Positions 13,501 to 25,500 of a stretch of DNA of 64,000 nucleotides are shown here, piece after piece. Position numbers and translations under genes: made by a program. How positions within the stretch are numbered: the first letter of the stretch is position 1; each line of letters starts with the position of its first letter. Origin of the DNA: Calliphora vicina (Eukaryota > Arthropoda > Insecta > Diptera > Calliphoridae); contig NC_088784.1 in the NCBI RefSeq assembly GCF_958450345.1, positions 44,454,278 through 44,518,277 of the forward strand, in the 5' to 3' direction. The notes beneath the pieces were generated by a model. That model was given only the letters and a program-made list of their open reading frames with translations. It made no database searches and was not told the DNA's origin.

Positions 13501-16500
13501 AATTCTGATTTTGACCCATTGTAGGTCCAACTTACTATGCTCTTATATACGTCGTCGCAAAGATCTTTGAAATATCTATCCTTAGATATCCATATTGTCT
13601 ATATTAATGACTTAGTAATCCAGATATAGGTCAAAAATCGAGGTTGTCCTGGTTTTTTCCTCATATTTTATATGTCATTCATAGAGATAATCATTGTTAT
13701 TCCTGTTCTCACCCTATTTTTGAAAGCATAATTACAACAATATAATATAAAATAAAATTTCAAAAATTATATAATTAAGGTTAAACAAATTACGTGTAAA
13801 CATTTCAAATAAGAAATTCTGAGAAAATTAGATACTATTGTTGTAATTGTGCTTTCAAAAATAAGGTGAATGGTGAAAGTGAGAACAGGAATAACCCTGA
13901 ATAATTCGTTTTTTGTTTCCCCTGAAAAGCTTTTGAATTGCATCTGATAGCCTACATTAATTTTCCGTCGATCATATTCGAAGTCGTTGACAAAGATTTC
14001 GTGTGTCTATTAAGTTTAAAACTAATTTACAAATCAGAAGAAATAATAAAACTGCTCAATGATTGTAGGAAACAACTAAATATAACAAAAAACGACTGAA
14101 AAAAATGTATTTTGCAACTGTTTGTTGAGAGAATGAAGACCCTGAATACATGATTTATTGTTCTTCAATTGCACTTTTGCTATCTGTATCGATGCAAGCC
14201 AGCTGTGGCAAAACTACAGCATACAATATCGTCTGTATGCAAGTATGTATGATGTACAATGTATGTTCATTGTACAACATTTAAACACACATATTGAAGA
14301 ATACTTGTGGGATAATGGTACACTGGTGGCTAACAATTCAGCAATTTATAAAACTAATAAAAATAAGAATATCTTTAAATGTGTAACATTTTTACAATAA
14401 AGTTCACATATAATTTTTATAGAAATGTTATGTTACATGAACTTTCAAAAGGGATTTCGCAAGAGCCTATTTTGAAGCTATCCTTATTGAGATACCTTTC
14501 AGTGAAATTTCTATGCAATTTAAGTACCCTATCTAAAATATTTGGGACACATTTTGCTAAGAACAAAAGGTAATAAGCAGGGAAACCGGAAATATGCTCT
14601 AAAAAAATCGTTTTAAGCGCTTTAAATATGCAGTAAAAACGTTAAAATATGCTCTTAAAATTTAAAAAATATGCTCTAAAAAACAAACTTTTACATAATT
14701 TTTAACTAAAAAATATACTTTTATTTAAAAAATCATTACAATTCATTTCTAAATAGGAAAAGTAATATAAAATAAACAAAAATAACAAGAACTAAAACAA
14801 GTATTACAAAAATAAATACAACATAAAAACAATAGGAACTTAAGTTATGAAAAGGCCTCGAGAGCTATTTTTTGATGATATCTTTATCTTTATATATATA
14901 ATTCTTCTGTAATTCTGTTAGTAACTTAACTCCTCCTTAACGGCTGAGCCGATTTCGACGAAATTTATTGTGTGTGTTTGAGTGGTTTAGATTCACAATT
15001 GACCTATATAGGAACAATGGGCATGGCACCTCCCATACAAAGTAAACATTTATTAATGCATATCTGGAGTACTATTATAGTGGGAGTCTTCAAACTTTGT
15101 GTGAGCTATGGCAGAACAACGTTTGCCGGGACAGCTAGTTTTATATAAATATAAAGGCAATTCTTCAATTAAGGTTATTATTGCAATAAATTATTATTAA
15201 AATAGTGCTTATTTTATATTAGAAAAAAGCCATCTATTTTTCAATTTTGAATTTTAAACAAAGGAAGTAAAAACCTGTAGCACTACAGCGAAAAATAAGT
15301 AAGACAAAATTTGTTTTTGATAAAGTCAAAATATGCTATTAAACAGTAAAATATGCTCTAAAAACGCAAAAATATAACATAAATATGATCTTAAACCAAA
15401 TATATGCAAAAATATGCATTTAATGGTAAAATATGCAAAAATATGCACTAACTAATCGATGCCAAAATTCTTAAATAGTTCTGAAATGTATAAATATCTT
15501 ATCCATCTGCACATTAGACTCACCAGTAAAAACATGCATTTGCATATTTTGGTTTCCCTGGTAATAAGTTACATGGATGAGATAAAAAAACCTGCTTGGT
15601 CAAAATGTCAAATTTTCTAACTCAGAGAGTTCTCGAACGATCTTGTTGAAAAATTGTATCTGAATACTATCCAATTGAACTAACCGACCGGAAGACATCG
15701 ATTTCAAAAGTTGGTTCACTTGACATTGTCACCTTAATAAAACAATAGTGTATAATTTGTTTGCCATTTCGAAATAATTGAGTTTAAGATTATTATGCTA
15801 ATAGACATCTGGAAGAAATTATGCGCTATTTGAAAGCAGGAATAATTTACCACAACCCGGCGCCAAGTGAGGTTTATATGGAAATTAAAAACAAAATATC
15901 AAAATTTGTTTCGGTTTTCAATGCAAATAAAAATTAAATTAAAGCCAGAATTTGTAGGTATTGCATTGCTTTAAAAAAAAAAAAAATATGGAAAATAAAA
16001 ACAAATTTTTGATATTTTGATTTGTTTTCCATATAAAACTATGCAAAGTTTGCAATGTCCATTTTTTTGAGTAAAATGCCATCTAATTACGTTTAACAAA
16101 TGCTAATGGCTAGTCAATATGCCAATACAAGGGTGATCGATTCTTCGACATTTTTTAGAAACAGGTTTTCGGTTTCTTCGAAAAATTGCAATTTAATATA
16201 AACAGGTTTCGGTTTCAGTTATTTTATAATAACCGGTTAAGCGGTTTTTTGGCAAAATATTAAAACGCCTAGAAATAAGAAGAAAACAACAATATTAAAG
16301 ATCTCATACTTATGATAAAGAATATACATGTATTCTAATTACAAAAAATAAGCCTTTTTAAAACGCTTAAATACTTTTTAATTCTAATTTTGATTACTTC
16401 TTTTAACGTTCACAAGGTATTCGGGTCAAATTCGACCCGTTTCGATATTAAAATTGAATTTTTTTTAAAGTGAGTGGTTGATATATTTGTTATTTTATGG

Positions 16501-19500
16501 ATTTTATTTAATTTCAAAAATCAACAACTACGTTTTAGAAAAAAAATCTGCAAAAAACAAAAATTTGCACTTAAGGTCATTGGGTCAAATTTCACCTGGA
16601 GCTAAAATCTTAAATTTTTGTTACGCACAATTAAGTTAAATGTTTTCAGAGCTTTGGTAGCACTAACATATATCCGTCTCTTTTCATCATACTTGCTGAA
16701 TATTATATTTGTATGAAAACTGGGATTCCCCTTGTACCAAAGCTATTGTTTTCTTATCCTTCATAAGATATTCAGGTCAAATTTGGCACATTTTGAAATT
16801 AAAATTGAGTTTTTTTGCTAAAGTGAGTGGTTAATATTTTACGACTTTTATGTAATTTCAAAAGTCAACAACTACGTTAGGTTTAAAAAAAATAGAAAAA
16901 ACATATATTTTCTATTCGGATTAAATTTGACCCGAAGATCGTTAACGACAAATATTTGAAGACCTTAGCAATAAAACACAGTTTAAATGCTTTGGAGTAT
17001 ATCGATTTGTTTCCTTTGTTTTTATAAAGCTAAACATTGAAAATGATCTTTCACTCAGTGTACTTGTAGGACGTACATGTAGTTAACAAAGCATTGAGTA
17101 AGTTTTTAAGCTTTCCAGATCGCTTGTGACATTTTTCTAGATATAAAAAGTCTTCTAAAATAGTTGGAGTATTTTTGTTAAACAAGTTTTTTTTTGATTT
17201 TTAAAGTTTTCAATACACTATAGTGTATATATATATAGTTATATATAACTCATAAAAACACACTTTTAGAAAAAACCGGCTATTCGAGGAGAAAAACCCA
17301 GTTTCTTCAATATTCGTAATGTGAGCTTTTCAAAAAAACCTAAACCGACTTAACCAAAAAAACCGGTTAAACCAGTTATTAAAAACCGCGCCGATCACCC
17401 TAGCCAATATCAAATGCACAGATAGCATAGTTTGTGGGGCATTTAAGCATTTACATGAGGACTAGGGTTCATACGCGGGAAAAATTTCCCGGGAATATTT
17501 TTTTGTTAATTTTGGGGAAATGTTTGTTGGGAATTTTCGGGAATTTATTCATAAGTTTTCTTCTAAAAGTTACTATATTCAGATACGTTTCGATGGCCAA
17601 ATTATTATTCTATTATATCCATAGATTTGTTCGGTTCTAACAACAGATAGTCAATTGGCAAAGAAGTATTACTATAGAAATAGCAGAAAAATTTGGTTAT
17701 TAACAATGAATTAAATTTAAAGTTTATGCTCTTAAACGAATTATTAAGATGCCTAACATTACATATTCTAGGGATATTCAATTATCATTATTCATATTTA
17801 GAGAAAATAATAGTGGTTCAAATTTCTTTATCTACAATCAGATTTGAAAAATTTCTCTAACTACGCATTTTTTGTAGATTTAACACAGTCGAAATTCTTA
17901 AGTTTTTTAATTAAACAATGAATTTATTGATTTCATACTGATGAAAACTACGACTGTGACAATACCGATCAAATGCCACTATTAAATCAGAAACCCTTAT
18001 AAAGGCTAGACCAACAACCAAATACAGTTATTTTATACTTCTTTTAAAACCCTAGTAAAATTATAAGTCAATTTAATCGAAAACATTTTTCTGGTTTTTG
18101 GTTTAATTTAGTGTTAAAAAATTCCCGGGAATGAAACGATTTTTTAATTTCCTCCCGGGAAGGAAAAAAGTCCGGAAAATTAGGAACCCTAATGAGGAAA
18201 TGTCCAAATTTGTATTTGGTTCAAACTTGCTTCATGTCTTTATTAAATTGTAAAATACTGAGTTACAAAACATATAACATAATAAATATGAAAATCTTTA
18301 GAGATACAGGTTTTACTAATGAAAATCTATTTATGGGCTATAATTTTGATTTCTGTTGTGCGTGGACAACCAAATATTTCGGATACGTATTCGATTTTCT
18401 TTGTTATGACCAAATGTATACACATTCACAAAAACACATACACATACACACACACACAAAACCAAATATATCCGGAAAAGTTTATACATAGAAATTTAAC
18501 TCACAGACAAATTTATACATTAGGGTTTTACTTTTTAATGATATTTATATTGAGTAAACTACAATGCATGCAGCTACATTGTTCGTATTTAATGTATGCG
18601 GGAATATTTTGTCCAACGGATAGTAATTCCATAAAAACGTAATGCCGATTTAGAAGTCGATTTTTCAATAGCTTTTGGCATGGGGAACAAAATTTCCAAA
18701 TTTCAAGAAAAGTAAAAAAAAAAACTGAATTTCTCTCAACTTTTATTTTTAAGGTTTTTTTTATTAAGTAATAAAAAACAATCGGCTGATTTAATTTATT
18801 TTTTAAATATTGCCTTAAATATTTAAAAAAAAACAATAAATCAGCATCGAAAATGATTTTTTTGATATTTCGTAGTGGACATTTTTTTCCTTATGCCAAA
18901 AGCTATCGAAAAATCAATGACACAATATCGAAAAATTTGTGTTCATACAAATCGATCCACCCTAATGTACATACTAACACAATTTGCGCCTACACATTCA
19001 CAGTCGCACTCGCATATACAAACAAACATAAAATATCACAATATAGCATTCATTGTTTTGTGCATTGAAATAAATGAATGTATTTTTTGTTGGCATTTTG
19101 TATCATTTACCGGATTTCTTTCATTATCTTTGTGGCAGAATACCTGAAGCACGCTCCTTGCTCCGAGATGGCTAAAAGAGAATTTGAAGTCTGCGCCAAC
19201 CGTTATAAGGAAACAATGGTATTTTTAAAGCCGAACAAGAATCAGGAAAGCCAGGAGAACATCACCATCAATGAAAACATTAAAACGATATGTTGGTAAG
19301 TGCAACCACAAAATGTTCAAATAATACTGATACTGACGTCTGTATTCATGCATATAGTGTATCATTATAAATTAGGATTTACATTTAGGGTCCTTACATT
19401 AATGAACTTCTTCTTTATTTAATTTCCTGAAGATATTCATACATCTACAGCCTCTAAAAGAGCATAAATATTTGGTATACCCTCCAACATAATTCTCATG

Positions 19501-22500
19501 CATATAAGTATGACATGCAGTATATAAATTCATCAGCATGGATTTTGTTGTAACAGATAAAACAATACAATTTTCCAATCCGAGGTCCAGACCAATAAAT
19601 TGTCCTACTTCTACTGGATTAGTCCATAAATCTAAGTGAATTATAGTTGGCTGGGTGTTAACTATACACTACACTAATTTACACAAAGATTAATTAATTC
19701 GTTCACATACGTAAAAAGAAATCATGTTTGAATTTAGCCATTTTAAAATTATAAATTTAAAGCTCAAAATTCAATGCATTTTTTTGAAGTTTCTAGATAA
19801 ACTACGTATGTATCTGGCCTACCTAAACAAAAGCGTAAGACGGAACATTTTTTCCGCTTAGCTTTAACGCTGAGATGCCATACCTAAACAACAGCGGCAA
19901 AGCAACGTCAAACAACAAAAACAGGGTTATCAAAAAAATAAATATAACAACCCCGATTATTTAGACAATAACCATATTTCTGATAATATAAAATACATAT
20001 ATAAATATAAAAGAAAATAATATATGTATACTAGGCCGGGTCGAATTTTATGGACGATAAAAAAGTAAAAAATCGTATAGCAAAAACGCAATCTACGGAA
20101 AATTCTTAGAAAGTTTCCTCAAGAAACCATAGGTCTAAAATGAAATCCTATCTTGCGCATTTCGACTTTTATCCAATGATATTTCAGTATATATCATTTT
20201 TTTAATAGTTTTTTATTGGATAAAAGTCGAAATGCGCAAGATAGGATTTGATATTAGAATTATGGTTTCTTGGGGAAAATTTCTTAGAATTTTCCGTAGA
20301 ATGCGTTTCTGCTATATGATTTTTTATGAAAAAAAATCGACCCAGCCTAATGTATACTATTTTAAATATTTACACTTACCTCCATTTTCTAATAACAAAT
20401 ATATTTTATTTTGCTTATTTGTTTCTCCTTCTTTATTTATTTGTTTACATTTGTTGTGATTTGCAACTAACTTCACTATTAAATGCGCTGTCAAAATTGG
20501 ATTTTCCAATTGTAAAGCGTTGCCATAGCGTAGCCGCCGCGTTATTATATATACAAATTGTATGGGCATGAGACAACTTGACAACTAAATAAAAAACGAT
20601 TGACGCCCGTGTTTAGGTATGCCAGTATGTGTTATAAATTTTTCGAAGGGGGAATATGTATATGTATTAAATAAATTTATATTAACACTGATTTTGAACT
20701 ATGAAAAGGATTTTAACTATGTACCCAAAAATGACAACGGAAACCCTTTAGCTGTAATATAGCACGTTATATATAAAATTTAGCCGCGATTATATGTATT
20801 CAAATACTATTTTTATTAAAAAAAAGTAAGAGTGCTATACTCGGCTATGCCGAATCTTATATACCCTTCACCTTTGTTGTGGATGCATTATTATATTTTA
20901 TAATAATTAGTACATATGTATGTATATACATATTGTTACGAAATTGTACTTGAATTCAAATATAACGATTTTAACGGCTGATTTAAAAGTAGCATAATGC
21001 TTTCAAATAACAGTGCTGTAAAACTGTAACATATCTGTGGACATTATTAAATAAAATAACATTGTAGAAAGTACACCACAGGTGGCGTATGTATTAGAAA
21101 CCTCTAGACAGTTAAAGAGAAATCTAGAGTGCAGATGGCAGTGTTATAAATAGTAGCAGAGGTTGCAGTCGTTAGTGAGTTTATCAGAGACGCTTTTCGA
21201 ATAAACATCAACTTAGTGCGTTAAAGTGTGTTGTGTTTTTCAAGTAAATTCGTGTACATTATAAATTGTATCTGTAATTCTGAGAATTTATAAACGTGTA
21301 TAAAAAACATTGAGTGGCTATTTAATTCTGTGGTTGTTGTACATTTTGAATAAATAAAGAGTTGTTACAACTTTTAAACTACAAAACGGCTTTTATTTGC
21401 AATCAGAGTATCCGGTTTATTTAAAGGAAATAAACCAAACGTTTTGAAAAGGTTAAAACGTAACAATTGGTGTCAGAAGTGGGATTACAAAATAATAAGC
21501 ATGAAGTTTGAGGAACTAGAAGTTGAACAACTCAAGAAAGAATTGAGTAAGTTGGAGCTACCAAAATCAGGTAATAAGGCAGAATTGCAGAAGAGGCTGA
21601 TAGACGAATTCAAGCGGCGCGATATTGACATGGGTGCTTACGAATTCGAGTATAAGGAAGAAATGGAAGTTTCTACACGTTCAACAACGAGCAGCATGGA
21701 TTTAAGCACAATTTTCGCGGCTATGATGGAAAAAATGGAAACAGCCAACGAGAAACTTATGTCTGAAGTTAAAAAAGTTCGAGACATTTTTAAAGTAAAT
21801 AACGAGAAGCTTCTAGCTGAACTTCGAGTAAACAACGAGAAGCTGTTAGCTGAAGTTAAAGAAACATTCAGAGTAAACAACGATAAACTTCTAACAAAAC
21901 TTCAAGAATCTTCTAGAGCCACAGATAAGAAAATCCAGAAAGTGTCTGATGTTATTAACAACAGTGTGGATGGCATTGATAAAAAGGTGTCGGACTTGAA
22001 TAATGTTCAATGTCAAAAAGAGGCAGTTGTAGAGGCTTTATATGAGAAACAATGTAATACCAAAATTAAATGTTATAACTGTGGTAAAATTGGTCATATT
22101 CAGCGAAACTGTAGAGCACCAAGAAAGCGAACCAGATATGTTTCACCATCAAGAAATAACCAGCTGGCGAATCATCAAGCATTACAGGAGCCACCTTTAA
22201 AAAGAGCTAGCACTGAGGCAGAGGATTTGGTATGGTCCCGTGAGGAAGTGGAGGATTGTATAGACAATGGTTTGTTGGTGTTAGAACCAGTGGATGTGAG
22301 AAGTGGCCATGTAACAATGGAATCCCTCGTTGAACAGTGCAACGACAGAATGGTTCCTGTTGGAGTGATAGGTCTGTCCCGCAGAGAAAATATCATCAGG
22401 TCGGGTTCCAAGATGGGTGAAGGTGCTTCAGCAGAGAAAGAAATGCATGAACTCGTTCGGAGTCGAATTAAAATGATAAATAACCAAATGAAAACCAGAT

Positions 22501-25500
22501 ATAGCTCACAACGTAATAAGGGTTTGCCATCCAAATTAAGGAATCACTGCAAAGGACCACATAGGGTGGTTAAGAAATTGGACGACATGGTTTATAGAAT
22601 ACGGAAATGTGGAAGACCGATATCGGGAATTAAAGTTGAACGTCTGAAACGTCTAGCCGCCTATGGGAGAAGTGAATCTATGCCTATTCGGGACGAACAG
22701 GCTTAAGTGGGGGGCAGTGTTACGAAATTGTACTTGAATTCAAATATAACGATTTTAACGGCTGATTTAAAAGTAGCATAATGCTTTCAAATAACAGTGC
22801 TGTAAAACTGTAACATATCTGTGGGCATTATTAAATAAAAGCTTTCAGTTGATTTGATCGTAAGTTAGCAACGCTGTATTCGATTTCGAATATTCAGTTA
22901 AAAAACATTGTAGAAAGTACACCACAGATGGCGTATGTATTAGAAACCTCTAGACAGTTAAAGAGAAATCTAGAGTGCAGATGGCAGTGTTATAAATAGT
23001 AGCAGAGGTTGCAGTCGTTAGTGAGTTGATCAGAGACGCTTTTCGAATAAACATCATCTGAGTGCCTTAAAGTGTGTTGTGTTTTTCAAGTAAATTCGTG
23101 TACATTATAAATTGTATCTGTAATTCTGAGAATTTATAAACCTGTATAAAAAACATTGAGTGGCTATTTAATTCTGTGGTTGTTGTACATTTTGAATAAA
23201 TAAAGAGTTGTTACAATTTTTAAACTACTAAACGGCTTTTATTTGCAATCAAAAGTATCCGGTTTATTTAAAGGAAATAAACCAGCGTTTTGAAAAGGTT
23301 AAAACGTAACAATATGTATGTATATTGCCCACTTTCAGCGTATACCATCCTAAATATATCAACAACACTTTTATAAATTGTAGAAGTTACAAACGAAACA
23401 AAACACCAAAAAACCAAAACAAAATACGCAAAGCAATAAAACCAACACACATCAATATATACGTTTTGTTGTATAAAAAACAACAACAACGCCAAACAAA
23501 ACAAAACACCAAGAAAAAAACACAACACCAAAAATAAAACAAAATACATAAAGCAATGAAACCAGCAAACATCCAAACATATGTACGTATTGTTGCTTTT
23601 TTGTCAGAAGTTACAAACGAAATAAAACACCAAAAAAAAAACAAAATACGCAAAGCAATGAAACCAACACACATCTAAACATATGTTTTGTTGCTTTTTT
23701 GTCAAAGAATGCAATAAATTGTATTTTTTGATGAAATTTTCAGAGGTTGTCTCGGATTTTTGCTCATATCTCCGTTATTTATGGATGGATTTTGCTGATT
23801 TTAAATAGCAAACTTCTCGAAAGCATATCTGACAGAATTATTGAAGATTTGGATCCCGAAGATATCTGGGGTCCTCAGAAAATTGATTTCAACAGACAGA
23901 CAGACGGACATGGCTTAATCGACTCCGCTATCTATAATGCATTAAACACATTCAAGACAGCAGGCTACCAACTTCAATCTGTCAAAAATAAAATGCACAC
24001 GTTTATATGGAGAAGATTATTTTAACGACAGCACAGCTACACGGCCACACGACTACTCATGCCGATGTAGCCGAATTAGGCTAATTTCTATTTTTGTCAA
24101 CTACAAAACAGAAATAGTGTTGCTAATATAATAAACAAATGTAAATCAAATTAAAAAATATATTTTTTTACTTAATTAAGAGAAGTTTCTGATAACCATA
24201 TTGAAATAAATTAATAACAGGTACATAATTATTTATAACCATATATATATTTTTACTCAAAATAATTGTTTCAATCTTAATTACTTTGGAATTTTGTACG
24301 GTTATTTTTTATTAAAGTGGCACCACTGAATTATAAATCAGCTGTTTTCTTTGTAGCTGTCGTCTTTAAAATAATTCAGTAGCTGCCACACGACTACAAC
24401 TGTAACCAGCAGAATTTGTGTTCGTGTAGCCTGCTGTCTTGAATGTGTTTAATGCATGAGGCTCCAGAATATATATACTTTATAGTGTCGGAAAATTATA
24501 TTGTGGAAATTACAAACGGAATGACAAACTTATATATACCCTTCTCACGAAGGTGAAGGGCTCTGTTATTAGTTGTCGCTTACAGGTATGTGCTGGTCTC
24601 CCAACTCGTCTGCTTTCCTGCGGGTTCAATTCTAAGCATTTCTTGGCAATGTAATCGTCTGGTTTTCGGAGGGTGTGACCTATCCAACTGCATTTCTGTT
24701 TCAATAGGCAGCTGGCTTGCCTGCACCGTAAAATCTTGCGGAGGCATTTGATGAGAAACACTTGAAGACATTGTGTATCACGTGATGCCATGTTCCAGGT
24801 CTCACATCCATACAACAGAGTAGATTTTATGTTGGAGTTAAATATTTGGATTTTGGTTCGTTTCTAAATATTAGATGATTACCACTTAACTGGGCAAACT
24901 GGGCTTATTAATGCGACTGGATTAATCAATTGTGCTTTGCAGGTAGCAGATGGACGTTACATCCTCAATATCTTGGTCGAATACGAAGAAACGGCGATCT
25001 GTATTATAATTGATCCGGAGCGATTTTGTTTTAGCTATATTTATTTTCAGCCCAACTAATTTTGCAATCTCACTGATGGTGCAAATTTTTGACTGCATCT
25101 TTGATAATGAGTGGCTAAGTAGACATATGTCATCGGCATAACCTAAGTCTTCCAACCGTCCTTGTAAGCCCCACATAATGCCTCTCATCTGATGACTTGT
25201 ATTTGAAAGAGTAATAAAATCAGTTGCGACTAACGAAGGGTTAAAATTATAAGAATTTGTTAAATTCAGAAATCTATCCACCAATACTAGATTTAGAGTA
25301 GAAGGATGACCATACGCCTCTTTTTTTTGAAGCGTTCTCAAATTAAAACCACAATACATATTCTTAATTTTTTTTTTGTTTCGGATACTTAGATATGTTG
25401 GCTTTAATTTTGATCATTTTAATCTTGCCTATCTCATCTTCATATACATATTTTTTAACATTTCTGATCGAAAACAGCGAAACCACCCCTCCCATGGGGT

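Larger units (their letters stand above)
14526..15725. mobile_element. Foldback element remnant split by a hAT MITE
   Basis: Left piece 14526-14577 (ATTTGGGACACATTTTGCTA) and right piece 15561-15725 (CTCAGAGAGTTCTCGA, GACATCGATTTCAAAAGTTG) match the right arm of the palindrome at 53194-54916, where they are contiguous. The hAT MITE at 14578-15560 interrupts it. Confidence 0.75.
10597..19138 (+). other. Intron (8.5 kb, phase 1)
   Basis: Bounded by GTGAGA and TTTGTGGCAG. It holds a diverged family 1 repeat, a family 2 piece, a foldback/hAT/Helitron nest, two hAT MITEs and a palindromic MITE, all listed separately. No other exon-like segment was recognised. Confidence 0.7.
20934..23311 (+). mobile_element. 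Compact non-autonomous LTR retrotransposon (Gypsy-type)
   Basis: A complete 2.4-kb unit: 5' LTR 20934-21465, tRNA-Leu primer site 21468-21484, one ORF 21501-22706, polypurine tract 22705-22717, 3' LTR 22718-23311. The LTRs begin TGTTACG and end CGTAACA. ATAT flanks both sides (20930-20933 and 23312-23315), a 4-bp target duplication as in fly Gypsy elements. Protease, reverse transcriptase, RNase H and the integrase core are all missing. Mobility would need enzymes from a full-length relative, which this window does not contain. Confidence 0.9.

Noticed and set aside
18192..18642. Overlapping frames of 99 and 107 codons
   Set aside because: Driven by a CACACACA/CATACACA simple repeat and AT-rich sequence; partly overlaps a palindromic MITE.
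19320..20033. Possible extra exon between exon 2 and the palindromic MITE
   Set aside because: No frame with suitable acceptor and donor in phase 2; exon 2 joins exon 3 perfectly without it.
21638..22534. Minus-strand frames opposite the LTR-element ORF
   Set aside because: Shadows of the 401-codon plus frame; no independent motif.
23268..23674. Minus-strand frames of about 100 codons rich in Phe/Cys/Val
   Set aside because: Translation of the tandem minisatellite; repetitive composition explains the open frames.
23384..23705. CRISPR-like array
   Set aside because: The repeated units are about 110 bp, A/C-rich and directly adjacent, without spacers; the genome is eukaryotic. It is a minisatellite.
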